This document shows positions 16,184 through 24,173 of a stretch of DNA of 64,000 nucleotides, piece by piece; within the stretch, counting starts at the first letter, position 1, and each line of letters begins with the position of its first letter. The translations under genes were made by a program, and so were the position numbers. Source of the stretch: Fibrobacter sp. UWB5 (GTDB lineage Bacteria; Fibrobacterota; Fibrobacteria; Fibrobacterales; Fibrobacteraceae); the NCBI RefSeq assembly GCF_002210295.1, contig NZ_MWQH01000011.1, positions 29,316 to 93,315 on the forward strand, in the 5' to 3' direction. The notes beneath the pieces are model-generated. The model worked only from the letters and a program-made list of their open reading frames with translations. It did not search any database and was not told where the DNA came from.

Positions 16184-17101
16184 ATGAAAACAAAGATAGC
16201 CTCTTTTTTGAGCATTGTTGCTCTCAGCTTGCTCACCCTCGCAACCGGCTCGTTTGCCGAAGAAGAAGAAGGGTTTTACGAAAAGGACCACGTCCGTGGG
16301 TTCATTTCTATTGGCGCCGACTACCGCGGCATGCGCAAGGAATTCCAGCGCTACGTGAACAATACGGCCTTCCAGAACTTCGGTCACCGCGTCAAGTACG
16401 CCGTCCCCGATAGCACAGGCAATGTCGATACAGTCCAAACGACTTCGTACGGCGCATTCAGATACGACAAGTTCGATGACTGGTACCTGGGACTCCACGT
16501 AAACGTAGGTGCCCAGTACAAGCAGTTCATGACCTGGATCGACTTCAACTTCATGCCCTCCCAGGTGTCCGAACGCAAGGCCGACTGGTATACCGCAGAT
16601 ATTCCCGCAACCGCACTGCCCGAAGGTTCATACGCCGTCACAGACGATTATTTCCCGCTTTACGACGTCGAATGGTTCGCTTACGGCGCCGACTGGATGT
16701 TCGCATGGAAGCTCTTCGGCGAAAATGCGCCGATCAACCTGATTCCGGCAATCGGCTTCGGTTTCAACCTCATCAACTTCCACTTCGCCTCCCACTTCGA
16801 CCATTACGAAAAGGGCAACGAAGACCACGTGGAAACCGTCCGCGACCGTTTCTACAGCACGTTCGCAACGACGGTCAACTCCGAACTTGAACTCCGCATC
16901 GAACTCGGTCGTTTGGCTCTGGGCGGCTACATCGGTTACCGTTTCATCCGCTATAACGACCTCGACGTCGAAGGCTTTACCATTCAGTACGGCGCAGTCC
17001 CGAACGGCACGGACAACGTCGGCGATACCTACTACCTCGGTCTTCGCCTGACGTGGTACTTCCTTTCTCAATGGGAAAAGAAACAAGCGGATAAATTGTA
17101 A
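16184..17101 (+). CDS. Exported protein, probable outer-membrane beta-barrel
   Basis: 305 residues. The start at 16184 has GGAA 7 bp upstream; an in-frame ATG 12 bp earlier would include that site. Signal peptide: MKTKIASFLSIVALSLLTLA, then TGSFAEEEEG. The mature protein alternates short aromatic-rich strands (RGFISIGADYRG, YLGLHVNVGAQYKQF, WMFAWKLF) and ends GDTYYLGLRLTWYFLSQWEK. A bilobed alternation of strands and loops suggests a 10-12-strand barrel, but the ending is not a classic terminal aromatic. I do not recognise a family. It is monocistronic: its own terminator follows 21 bp after the stop. Confidence 0.65.
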   Translation: MKTKIASFLSIVALSLLTLATGSFAEEEEGFYEKDHVRGFISIGADYRGMRKEFQRYVNNTAFQNFGHRVKYAVPDSTGNVDTVQTTSYGAFRYDKFDDWYLGLHVNVGAQYKQFMTWIDFNFMPSQVSERKADWYTADIPATALPEGSYAVTDDYFPLYDVEWFAYGADWMFAWKLFGENAPINLIPAIGFGFNLINFHFASHFDHYEKGNEDHVETVRDRFYSTFATTVNSELELRIELGRLALGGYIGYRFIRYNDLDVEGFTIQYGAVPNGTDNVGDTYYLGLRLTWYFLSQWEKKQADKL

Positions 17102-17122
17102 TAAAGGCTTTTTGCTAAAATC

Positions 17123-17147
17123 GCCCCGCACAAAGCGGGGCTTTTTT
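17123..17147. terminator. Strong terminator between convergent genes
   Basis: GCCCCGC (17123-17129) and GCGGGGC (17135-17141) form a perfect 7-bp stem with a 5-base loop, followed by six T on the plus strand. It ends the plus-strand barrel gene. The minus-strand NYN gene stops 5 bp beyond. Confidence 0.9.
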
Positions 17148-17151
17148 GTAT

Positions 17152-17850
17152 TTAATTAAGGCGGCGAGGCGCGTGAGGATCGCGCCCCACCGCCACCTTC
17201 GGTCGAGGATTACGCCCTTTGCTGAACGCGTGCTCGCGCTTGAAGAAAAACCCGCAGGGGGCATCGCCGTTCGGATTGGAATCCAGAATTTTTTCCATGG
17301 CCACGTAATGGGCGCAGGTGCGCCTCAAGCACGAATCCGTTTTCCAGCGGACCATGTATTTCGCCTTCGGGTAAATGAATTCCCAACCCAGCACCAGTGT
17401 AGGAACCCCAAGCAACCGCAACCTGTCGGGGAGTGGCGCGTACTCGCCCTGTGTAGATAAAAGCACCACGGCATCGAGCTTGCGGTACATGGCAAACAGC
17501 AGCGCATCTTCCATGAGCAACATGTTCGGGCCCACGCAACCGCTCTCCGCGGGGTTATTAAAATGCACGCTGTAACCGGCATCCATCAAGGTCTGCTCCA
17601 GCCTGAACACGCCCTCACGGTCGCGCGCGAACACATGCGGGTCGCGGTACGGGTGGTAATAGTGCGACTCCATTTGCAACTCGCGGTACTTGCCGCCCTC
17701 GAAGTAGCGTATCGCCTGCGATTCGACCCAGAGCCTTAAACTCCTGAAGTCCAGGCTCGAATGGAAACGGTGAACGTTGCGGTAATAATCGTTCACCTTT
17801 TTCAGGGTAAAGCCATCCAGGAAAAATCCTATGCGGAGCGGTTGCGGCAT
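17152..17850 (-). CDS. NYN-domain protein (LabA/DUF88-like)
   Basis: 232 residues. The N-terminus IGFFLDGFTLKKVNDYY has the first acidic residue of the PIN-like NYN active site. DAVVLLSTQGEYAPLPDRLR, then LLGVPTLVLG, corresponds to the conserved D-x-D/S-D-x-x-P-L block of the LabA branch. NYN domains are metal-dependent ribonucleases. Here the usual DSDF is STQGEY, so one or more catalytic acidic residues may be missing and activity is uncertain. The basic C-terminus (GRNPRPKVAVGRDPHAPRRL) could bind RNA. No operon partner. Confidence 0.75.
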   Translation of the reverse strand: MPQPLRIGFFLDGFTLKKVNDYYRNVHRFHSSLDFRSLRLWVESQAIRYFEGGKYRELQMESHYYHPYRDPHVFARDREGVFRLEQTLMDAGYSVHFNNPAESGCVGPNMLLMEDALLFAMYRKLDAVVLLSTQGEYAPLPDRLRLLGVPTLVLGWEFIYPKAKYMVRWKTDSCLRRTCAHYVAMEKILDSNPNGDAPCGFFFKREHAFSKGRNPRPKVAVGRDPHAPRRLN

Positions 17851-17982
17851 AATACCTCCATAAAAGACGTGCCTCTTACTAACACGCTTTTTTTGGGGTA
17901 CCTAATACCAATTTCAGATGTTAAATTTTCTATACAAACTATCGCGTGGCATTTTGCGCGATACACTTGCGTCGACACAACC

Positions 17983-18927
17983 TTAGAGCAATTTACGCTT
18001 CTTCAGATCGTCCATGAGCGAGCCCGGCATCCAGTCCTTGAGTTCCTTGAACTTCGGGTCGTCCAACGTCTTGCGCCAGGCTTCGGCTTTTTCCTTGTCG
18101 CCCTTGTCGCTGTAGATGCGAATCAAATTCAACGCCGAGCACCAGTAGCGAATGCTCTTGCCCGTGCGCTTCAGATAGTCGGCGGCGCTGCGCTCGTAAA
18201 TGCCCGCGGCCTCGTCATATTTCTTGAGGCGGTAAAGCATGTCGGCCTTGATCTGCAGCATGACGGGGTGATTCGGCGCGCGCTTGAGCCCGCGTTCGGC
18301 AAGACTCAGGCCCGTCGAAAAGTCTTCCTTGTCGTAATGCATCCAGATGAGCGGCGTCAGGAACAGCGGCCAAAAGCGCTCGGACTTTTGCGAGGCGCTG
18401 TCGAGAGTGGCCAAATAAAGATCGCGGTTGTCCGACTTGAAGGGCACCCAGCTAAAGCTCTTGTCAATGTAATAGGCGTAAATGGCAAAGAAGGCGCGAG
18501 CTTCGAGTTCCTTGGAATCTTCGAATGCCTTAGCCGCAGAGCGCGTGGTCATTGCCCCTTTGACCGAATGCCCCGTCTCGCCCTGCACGAAACCCATCTC
18601 AAAACGGCGCAAGGCATCCCAGAGGCCAGCGGTCTTGCAGCTTTCCAAATACTTGCCCGCCTTCTGGAGAGCGGCCGTGTCGCCCTTGTCGTCGTAAATG
18701 CTGATGCGCACGATGTTTTCGAGCACGCAGCCCGCGCCCTCGTTTTCGGCACGCAGCTTCTTGGCAAGCTCCAGGGCATCGCCATAGCGCAGCGTCATGG
18801 TCGCCGAAGTCGCCTTGGACCAGAGTTCCGCCTGTCCCTGGGGGAGCGAAAGCGTCAAAGGTTCCTCCGCAAAACAAAAGGCAGCCAGTGCAAAAAGGGC
18901 ACAAAATATCGTCTTCAAGAATCGCAT
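17983..18927 (-). CDS. Exported TPR-like protein
   Basis: 314 residues. Start MRFLKTIFCALFALAAFCFA, a clean signal peptide; the frame extends 14 codons upstream without a better start. The mature part is all helical, with repeat-like segments such as GLSLAERGLKRAPNHPVMLQ and KADMLYRLKKYDEAAGIYER, which match the tetratricopeptide pattern. Two or three degenerate repeats are visible. TPR proteins of the periplasm usually act as scaffolds. No partner can be named. The gap upstream is long and AT-rich; the gap to the NYN gene downstream (132 bp) has no strong terminator. Confidence 0.65.
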   Translation of the reverse strand: MRFLKTIFCALFALAAFCFAEEPLTLSLPQGQAELWSKATSATMTLRYGDALELAKKLRAENEGAGCVLENIVRISIYDDKGDTAALQKAGKYLESCKTAGLWDALRRFEMGFVQGETGHSVKGAMTTRSAAKAFEDSKELEARAFFAIYAYYIDKSFSWVPFKSDNRDLYLATLDSASQKSERFWPLFLTPLIWMHYDKEDFSTGLSLAERGLKRAPNHPVMLQIKADMLYRLKKYDEAAGIYERSAADYLKRTGKSIRYWCSALNLIRIYSDKGDKEKAEAWRKTLDDPKFKELKDWMPGSLMDDLKKRKLL

Positions 18928-19385
18928 CGGTGCAAATTTAGAAAATATGGCAACCCATGAACCGCCCAAAATGTGTTGATAAACTATTGATAAAAAACAC
19001 TAATTCACGATTTATCCACAAGGAAAAATCAGTTTTCGGCGAATTCCCAAAACTTATTTTCCTTATTTTTTATTCCAAATTGGAATATGTCGAAAAGGGG
19101 CAATCCCGAGGGTCAAAGGGGATCAAAACGGGCAATCTAACCTGTTGATAGGCAACGATTTAGATTTTGACATTTTGGACAAAAGTGCTTTTTTCAAGCG
19201 AATTTGGGCAAATTTAAGAAAATGTTTCTTAAACCTTACACGCTTTTTTGGTATTGCCTGGGCACGAAAAATTATCTATAACTGGTATAGAAGTTCAACA
19301 AGTTATCAACATATAAACAACAATCTGTTATGTAAAACCTTAATATTCAGGAATCCAAAAAGGAATAACACGCGACGGAGGTCTT
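18928..19385. other. 458-bp AT-rich gap with four DnaA-box-like 9-mers
   Basis: No gene is convincing here. DnaA-box-like 9-mers occur as TGTTGATAA (18974), TTATCCACA (19012, perfect consensus), TGTTGATAG (19143) and TTATCAACA (19303). The region separates divergent genes: the exported TPR protein to the left and a 71-residue protein to the right. It must hold promoters for both, but none matches consensus well. The 9-mers could mark DnaA-regulated transcription or a titration site. Confidence 0.5.
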
Positions 19386-19601
19386 ATGAAACTTTTCCAT
19401 AAAACATCTGCATTGTCATTCTACATGATCCACTCCGGCTTCAGGGCATTCAAGGCCCGCGTCAAGGAAGAACTCGACGCTGCCGGCGGCGGGAACCTGG
19501 ACGACCTCCTGGACGACGACAGCCTGCATGCCTATTACCGCAACGGGGACTCCCCGGACTACGTGGCGGCATCACTTTGCCCCACCTGTGAAGACGACTG
19601 A
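19386..19601 (+). CDS. Small acidic protein of unknown function
   Basis: 71 residues with GGAGG 5 bp before the ATG and a strong terminator 20 bp after the stop, so it looks like a complete single-gene transcript. The N-terminus MKLFHKTSALSFYMIHSGFR is basic and hydrophobic. The C-terminal two thirds are strongly acidic (LDDLLDDDSLHAYY) and end in ASLCPTCEDD with a CxxC. No family recognised. A small metal-binding or regulatory protein, or a peptide precursor with an acidic tail, are possibilities. Codon use is like the neighbours. Confidence 0.6.
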   Translation: MKLFHKTSALSFYMIHSGFRAFKARVKEELDAAGGGNLDDLLDDDSLHAYYRNGDSPDYVAASLCPTCEDD

Positions 19602-19621
19602 ATTTCTCTCCCTCCTAGAAA

Positions 19622-19659
19622 CAAAAATTCCCGTAGCGCGCCGCTGCGGGAATTTTTTG
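19622..19659 (+). terminator. Terminator of the 71-residue gene
   Basis: AAAAATTCCCG and CGGGAATTTTTT flank an inner near-palindrome AGCGCGCCGCT. The long stem ends in a T run on the plus strand and is A/T-symmetric, so it may act in both directions. Confidence 0.85.
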
Positions 19660-19663
19660 ATAT

Positions 19664-19695
19664 CTATTCTAAGTTCTAAGTTCTACCAACTAAGC
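19664..19695. repeat. Dispersed CTAAGTTCTAAGTTCT repeat
   Basis: TCTAAGTTCTAAGTTCTACC followed by AACTAAG is the reverse-complement relative of the element at 7656-7680. It lies between two convergent transcripts, just past a terminator. Confidence 0.5.
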
Positions 19696-19696
19696 T

Positions 19697-21490
19697 CTAT
19701 TTCGCCGGGCAGCCTTCGACGGTTTCGAACTTGCCCTTGTTCACGGTCACGATCTTGGTGTTCATGTTCATGCCGCGCTTGAACTTGATTTCGCCGTACA
19801 CGCCGTGGAAGTTTGCAGTGTAGTTGATCAGGTTCGTGAGGCTGTTCGGGTTCTTGGCCATGGAGCTGAACACGATGTTGGCAGCGTCGTAGCTGAGTCC
19901 GCTCACCCTGTCTTCGCCGGGTTCTGCACCCCAGCGTTCCTTGAAGTCGCTCACAAACTTCTTGAGGCCGTCGTTGTTGCCGCCCATGTCCATGGCGGGC
20001 ACGCTAAAGTAGGAGCTGTCGACCTGGCGCTTGCCCTGGATCAGGAGCTCGCGGCCATACCAGCCGGAGGCGCCGAGCAGCACGCCCGAAATCTTGTTGA
20101 AGGCCACCTGGCCTGCCATGAGGCCAGCGTCACCCGGGTTCGTCGCCGGAATGAAGATGCCCGGAATATTGAACGTGGAGTCCTGCATGTAGAAGCGGCG
20201 TTCCTTGGCGTTCACGGCGTCGAGGTCGCTGGCACCGCGGGCAATGTTCTGGCGGCGGTTGATCTGCTTGAAGCGCACATCGCGAAGCAGGCTGAATTCG
20301 GTCTTGTAGTCGGGGCGGCCTTCTTCGTAGTTACGGAAGGCGATCACGGAACCGCCGCGGCGTTCGACGGCGGTGGTAAAGCTCTGCGACATCGAGGCGC
20401 CATAGCCACCGAGCGGGCTCAAGATGGCGTATTCGCGGATGTTCAGGCACTTGGTCGCGAAGTCGGCGATGCTTCTGGCGAGGTTATCCATGGTGATGTT
20501 CACCTGGAAAATGTTCGGGCCCATCTTGGCGATACCGTCGTCGGTAGCGGTCGGGGTGAGCATCGGGATGTTCTGGAAGTTACTGCCGAGCCAGGCGGCA
20601 ACGGTTGCGGCCGGGGCACTCATGATGGGGCCGATAACAGCCACAATGCTGTCCTGGTTAATGGCCTGCTGGGTGCGGAGAAGCGCCTGGGCGGCGTCAG
20701 CACGGGTATCGGCCACGCGCAGGTTCACCTTGCCCTTGAGTCCGGCCTTTTCGTGGGCGAGAATCACGCCCTGAATGGCCGCCGCGCCGAATTCGGCATA
20801 GTCGCCCGAAAGCGGTGCGAGCACCAAGACCGTCGGCATACCGGCGCCGCGGTCTTCCAAAGATTCAAGCCCCTTCTCGGCGGTGTTGGAGAGGTTTTCG
20901 GCCACCCCGCCTGCCACAACCTTCTTGTACCAGTAACGGGCTGCCTTGTAACGCTTGGAGTTCTGGCATTCGCGGCCGATCTGCAGCTGCATCCAGCCCA
21001 CGATGTCCTTATCGACCGGGTACTTTTCCAAAAGGGCCTGCAACTGGTCGGCAGTCAAGAGAGAGGCGGCCAGCGTCTGGATGGCGACATCCTTGGTGCG
21101 GCTGCGGGCGGCCGGGTTCTTGGAGTAGGCCAGAATGCGGAGCATGGCCTCCACGCCTTCGTAGACATTCCCCTTTTCGACCAGCACGATGGCGTTGGCC
21201 AGTTCCATGCGTTCGCGGTAAATCGTGTTCACGTAGTATTCCAAAAAACGGGAAGAAAGCTTCAAGGCTTCGTCGCGCTTGTGTTCGCGCAGGTAGCATT
21301 CCGTGAGCATCACGGCGGCCTTTTCGCCCGAGGACTTGCGGAAGCTGGACTTGTAGACCTTCTGGAGCGGGGCAATCGCCTCGGCACACTGGCCATTCTG
21401 GATTAAATTCTTTGCCTCACGAATTTCGTCCTGGGCAAAAGCGGAAGCGGCAAGCATTGCCACCAAAGCAAAAGGTAAAAGACGTTTCAT
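19697..21490 (-). CDS. TPR plus type 1 periplasmic-binding-fold protein (LivJ/LpoA-like)
   Basis: 597 residues. The start MKRLLPFALVAMLAASAFAQ at 21490 gives a clean signal peptide; the 40-codon upstream extension overlaps the preceding gene. Residues ~20-210 are helical repeats (CAEAIAPLQKVYKSSFRKSS and similar). From PTVLVLAPLSGDYAEFGAAA the protein is a type 1 binding fold of the branched-chain-amino-acid class: IVAVIGPIMSAPAATVAAWL, PMLTPTATDDGIA, GYGASMSQSF, RVSGLSYDAANIVF. The order of helical repeats then binding fold is that of LpoA, the lipoprotein activator of penicillin-binding protein 1A, but here the N-terminus is a cleavable signal rather than a lipobox. A ligand sensor or a transport receptor are both possible. 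The start lies 1 bp past the nucleotidyltransferase stop. Confidence 0.75.
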   Translation of the reverse strand: MKRLLPFALVAMLAASAFAQDEIREAKNLIQNGQCAEAIAPLQKVYKSSFRKSSGEKAAVMLTECYLREHKRDEALKLSSRFLEYYVNTIYRERMELANAIVLVEKGNVYEGVEAMLRILAYSKNPAARSRTKDVAIQTLAASLLTADQLQALLEKYPVDKDIVGWMQLQIGRECQNSKRYKAARYWYKKVVAGGVAENLSNTAEKGLESLEDRGAGMPTVLVLAPLSGDYAEFGAAAIQGVILAHEKAGLKGKVNLRVADTRADAAQALLRTQQAINQDSIVAVIGPIMSAPAATVAAWLGSNFQNIPMLTPTATDDGIAKMGPNIFQVNITMDNLARSIADFATKCLNIREYAILSPLGGYGASMSQSFTTAVERRGGSVIAFRNYEEGRPDYKTEFSLLRDVRFKQINRRQNIARGASDLDAVNAKERRFYMQDSTFNIPGIFIPATNPGDAGLMAGQVAFNKISGVLLGASGWYGRELLIQGKRQVDSSYFSVPAMDMGGNNDGLKKFVSDFKERWGAEPGEDRVSGLSYDAANIVFSSMAKNPNSLTNLINYTANFHGVYGEIKFKRGMNMNTKIVTVNKGKFETVEGCPAK

Positions 21491-21491
21491 A

Positions 21492-21806
21492 CTAGGATTC
21501 CGCAGCGGCTTGAACCACGTCGTGTTCTTTCTTGATTTGTTTTTGGAGAGATTCAGGGAGTTTAGCCCAGTCCATGACATCGACCCGGAACGGGAGTCCG
21601 CTATCGACAAATGCCTTTTCGACGGCGGTCATCGCCTCGAAAGAAAGGGGACTATCGGAAATAACCACCAATTCCAGTTCCGTATCGGGAGTAAGGTCTA
21701 CTCCTGTGACACGGGCTCCATGCGCCCATACTTCGAGCCCTTCGAAATGGAGGGCCAAGATCCTCTGGACCTTTTCCAAATGATCTGATTCAATACATAA
21801 AGCCAT
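21492..21806 (-). CDS. Minimal nucleotidyltransferase-fold protein with altered active site
   Basis: 104 residues. The core VWAHGARVTGVDLTPDTELE followed by LVVISD aligns by eye with the GSRARG...SDLDLVV motif of MNT-type nucleotidyltransferases. The first Ser of GSR is Ala and the two catalytic Asp of DxD are Glu (ELEL). Glu can sometimes substitute, but activity is doubtful. The remainder, SFEAMTAVEKAFVDSGLPFR and VDVMDWAKLPESLQKQI, also fits, the VDVMDW block being the third acidic position. MNT proteins usually pair with HEPN toxins; none is adjacent. It is the first gene of a tight pair with the binding-fold protein. Confidence 0.65.
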   Translation of the reverse strand: MALCIESDHLEKVQRILALHFEGLEVWAHGARVTGVDLTPDTELELVVISDSPLSFEAMTAVEKAFVDSGLPFRVDVMDWAKLPESLQKQIKKEHDVVQAAAES

Positions 21807-21855
21807 ACGGGGTCAAATATAGTTAACTCAAAAAAAGTTTTGCTATTATTGAAAC

Positions 21856-23103
21856 ATGATTGCGTTCCTATTTATACTGCTTATCGGCCTTGCGCTGATT
21901 TATATTAACGTCAGCAGCGTCGCCAAAGGTAAAACAGGTAAAATTATCGGCGCAGCCGTGCTGTTCGTGCTCTTTTTGGGCATGTTCTTGCGCTCTACGC
22001 TTATCGGAAGTTTAATTGTTACCTTTTTTGCAGTTTGGCTCCCCAATTCTCTAATTCTTTACATTCCCTGGACACTTTATAGAGTCGTCTATTACTTTAC
22101 ACAACCGCATCACCTGAGTAGACACCTGGTGCGCCGCGTGAGCCGCTACCTGCTCGGAATCACATGCGCATTCACGTTCATATTCATCGGCTACGGCATG
22201 CAGCACAACGATGAATACAAGACGAACTTGCTTACTATCGACTTGCCAGGCGTTTACACCGAAAGCTTTACCGCCATATTCTTTAGCGACATTCACGTAG
22301 ACCCGCTGTTCAACGCCCAAAAGCTGGAACGCCTTATTGCGCAAGTCGATTCCATCAAGCCCGACTACTTGCTGTTCGGTGGCGACTTGGCAGACATTAC
22401 CACCGAAAAGATGGACCGCATGGGCTACGATAGTTTGTTCAAAAAACTGACCGCCGGAGCGAAAGTGGCGGCAGTTGCCATCAATGGAAATCACGAAGCG
22501 TTCATGGCGAACTCGGACAACAGCCCCGAAGAATGGATGCGCAAGGTGGGTTTCGTGGTGCTCGACGATTCTACCGCATGCCTGGGCGGCGTCTGCTTTA
22601 CCGGCCGTACCGACTACATGGTCGCCCGCGGCAGAGACATTGAACGCAAGCCCCTTGGCGTACTGATTCCCGATTCCATCAAGATCGTGGAACACGTAAA
22701 AGATACTACGGATTCTCTCGCAGATTCTACAAGGACGGTTGCCGCACAAGATTCGACCATGGATACCGTTGCCGCCGCCCCTGCAATTACTTACGATACG
22801 ATTCCGCTTTACCGCCCGTGGATTTTGCTGGACCACCAGCCCAAGGGAATCGAGAAAACGCATTCCGGCAGACTTCCGGATTTCGCGCTTTCGGGCCACA
22901 CGCATGACGGCCAATTCTTCCCGGTCACCATCCTGATCGATTTCGTATGGAAACTCGCCTACGGCAAGGGTGCGCTCAGCGGCGTGCTTTGGCTCGTGAG
23001 TTCCGGCTTCGATTGCTGGGGCCCGCCCGTCCGCTTAGGGAGCGATTCCGAAATTTGGGTCATCAAATTCAAGGCGAAAGAAGCCGATTCAAGCGATCAA
23101 TAA
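21856..23103 (+). CDS. Membrane-anchored metallophosphoesterase (YkuE/YaeI-like)
   Basis: 415 residues. Four hydrophobic segments fill the first ~120 residues. The catalytic domain then shows the five calcineurin-like blocks: FSDIHVD, LLFGGDLADI, INGNHEAF, LDHQPKG and LSGHTHDGQFFPV. Members are di-metal phosphoesterases acting outside the membrane or at its surface; YaeI-type enzymes have lipid-linked substrates. A 45-residue low-complexity stretch, TTDSLADSTRTVAAQDSTMD and onward, is inserted before the fourth block, compatible with a periplasmic loop. It is divergent from the nucleotidyltransferase gene. No operon partner downstream before the next promoter. Confidence 0.85.
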   Translation: MIAFLFILLIGLALIYINVSSVAKGKTGKIIGAAVLFVLFLGMFLRSTLIGSLIVTFFAVWLPNSLILYIPWTLYRVVYYFTQPHHLSRHLVRRVSRYLLGITCAFTFIFIGYGMQHNDEYKTNLLTIDLPGVYTESFTAIFFSDIHVDPLFNAQKLERLIAQVDSIKPDYLLFGGDLADITTEKMDRMGYDSLFKKLTAGAKVAAVAINGNHEAFMANSDNSPEEWMRKVGFVVLDDSTACLGGVCFTGRTDYMVARGRDIERKPLGVLIPDSIKIVEHVKDTTDSLADSTRTVAAQDSTMDTVAAAPAITYDTIPLYRPWILLDHQPKGIEKTHSGRLPDFALSGHTHDGQFFPVTILIDFVWKLAYGKGALSGVLWLVSSGFDCWGPPVRLGSDSEIWVIKFKAKEADSSDQ

Positions 23104-23147
23104 CAGCAGGGCGATTTATAGGTTTTACCTATAACTAAAATAAAGCC

Positions 23148-23176
23148 TTGACCCTCTACAATTGTTTTGATATATT
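23148..23176 (+). promoter_or_regulatory. Promoter of the four-gene envelope operon
   Basis: TTGACC (23148-23153), a 17-bp spacer and TATATT (23171-23176). A start near 23183 places the hairpin at 23192-23216 within the leader, before the first ATG at 23234. Confidence 0.6.
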
Positions 23177-23191
23177 TACATTAGACTAGTG

Positions 23192-23219
23192 AAAATCCGG
23201 AGTCCATCCGGATTTTTTT
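23192..23219 (+). terminator. Terminator-like hairpin in the operon leader (possible attenuator)
   Basis: AAAATCCGGA (23192-23201) and TCCGGATTTT (23207-23216) pair perfectly over 10 bp with a 5-base loop and run into seven T. It has full intrinsic-terminator form but sits downstream of the apparent promoter and 15 bp before the first start codon. It may end read-through from the phosphoesterase gene, or attenuate the operon. Confidence 0.7.
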
Positions 23220-23233
23220 CGAGGGAGCATTTT

Positions 23234-23701
23234 ATGAAATATTCCATTCGCGCCTTAATCATCCTTGCCGTCGCCCTTCTTACCGGCTGCGCCGCGACCT
23301 ACGACTTAAAGGAAAACTGGATCGACGACGATGATATGCAAACCATTCTCGCCGAACCGAACATTCAAAAAATCGCTCCGCTTCTCGGCACACCGGTCTT
23401 TACCGAATACCGCGGCGACACCGTCGAATTCGTGTACAACTACAGACCCCACCTTTACAAGTCCGCACGCAACGGCCGTGAATTCAAGCCCAACGACAAG
23501 GACCGCGTCGACTTGTGGAGCGTACGCACCGAACTCGTCGGAATCCTGGTAGTCAACAACCGCATTATCGGACTCCGTCCGAGAGACGACTACAATGTCG
23601 TCGACAACAACAACACCGTGAAAACAACGACCCCCGTTTGGCTGATTATACTCGGTATTGTGGCCACAGCAGGCATCATCGTCCTCATCGCCGTTGACTA
23701 G
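23234..23701 (+). CDS. Lipoprotein with C-terminal membrane segment, first gene of envelope operon
   Basis: 155 residues. GAGGGAG lies 8 bp before the ATG at 23234. Signal peptide MKYSIRALIILAVALLTGC, lipidated at Cys19. The middle (NIQKIAPLLGTPVFTEYRGD then TVEFVYNYRPH) is beta-rich and resembles small SmpA/BamE-like folds only loosely. A hydrophobic helix near the C-terminus (PVWLIILGIVATAGIIVLIA) is odd for a lipoprotein and suggests a second membrane contact. Followed 10 bp later by the next gene. No family name can be given. Confidence 0.7.
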   Translation: MKYSIRALIILAVALLTGCAATYDLKENWIDDDDMQTILAEPNIQKIAPLLGTPVFTEYRGDTVEFVYNYRPHLYKSARNGREFKPNDKDRVDLWSVRTELVGILVVNNRIIGLRPRDDYNVVDNNNTVKTTTPVWLIILGIVATAGIIVLIAVD

Positions 23702-23711
23702 CGGGGTTCCT

Positions 23712-24173
23712 ATGTCAAGACTTATTCTAGCGATTCTCTTGATAGCGCCGTTCGCCTTTGCAATATCGAACGACGCGTCTTGTGTCGAGTTCTGCAAAAA
23801 ATGCGCCGAGGAACAGTCGGAATTGTGCACCGAAATCATCGAGACTTGCCAATGCAACGAGTCCAGCGAAACTGTTGTAAATGACGATGAAAGCGCACAA
23901 GCCGAAGAACCCGAAGCCGTGAGCAAAACCGTCGAGCCCGCTCCAAGCGCACCTATCATGAAGGCTTCTTTTGCGCCGCCGCCGGAAAAAAAGAAAAAGA
24001 AAGACGGCGCCATTATGAACGTCAACTTCGGTTACAAGGGCGACAGCGAATACACCGCCGAACTGCAAGCCGACGGTTCTTACGAAATGAAGGAAAAGAG
24101 TAATACGGGGATATGGGTTGCCATTGGGGGCGGCATCGTGTTAGCACTCGTCATCATCTTAGCATCACTATAA
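23712..24173 (+). CDS. Exported Cys-motif protein with C-terminal membrane anchor
   Basis: 153 residues. Signal peptide MSRLILAILLIAPFAFAI. The mature N-terminus has six cysteines in the pattern C24-x3-C28-x2-C31-x7-C39-x6-C46-x-C48. A Pro/Glu/Ala-rich stretch follows, then PPPEKKKKKDG, a short beta segment (NVNFGYKGDSEYTAELQADG), and a C-terminal hydrophobic helix (GIWVAIGGGIVLALVIILAS). The same cysteine pattern opens the next gene, and their reading frames overlap at TAATG, so they are translationally coupled. It probably forms a disulfide-bonded or metal-binding periplasmic head. No known family recognised. Confidence 0.7.
   Translation: MSRLILAILLIAPFAFAISNDASCVEFCKKCAEEQSELCTEIIETCQCNESSETVVNDDESAQAEEPEAVSKTVEPAPSAPIMKASFAPPPEKKKKKDGAIMNVNFGYKGDSEYTAELQADGSYEMKEKSNTGIWVAIGGGIVLALVIILASL

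Noticed and set aside
17851..17982. Terminator between the TPR and NYN genes
   Set aside because: TCGCG/CGCGA forms only a 5-bp stem with a 9-base loop and no T run on the minus strand.
21492..21806. MNT-HEPN toxin-antitoxin pair
   Set aside because: No HEPN gene is adjacent; the neighbour is a signal-peptide-bearing binding-fold protein.
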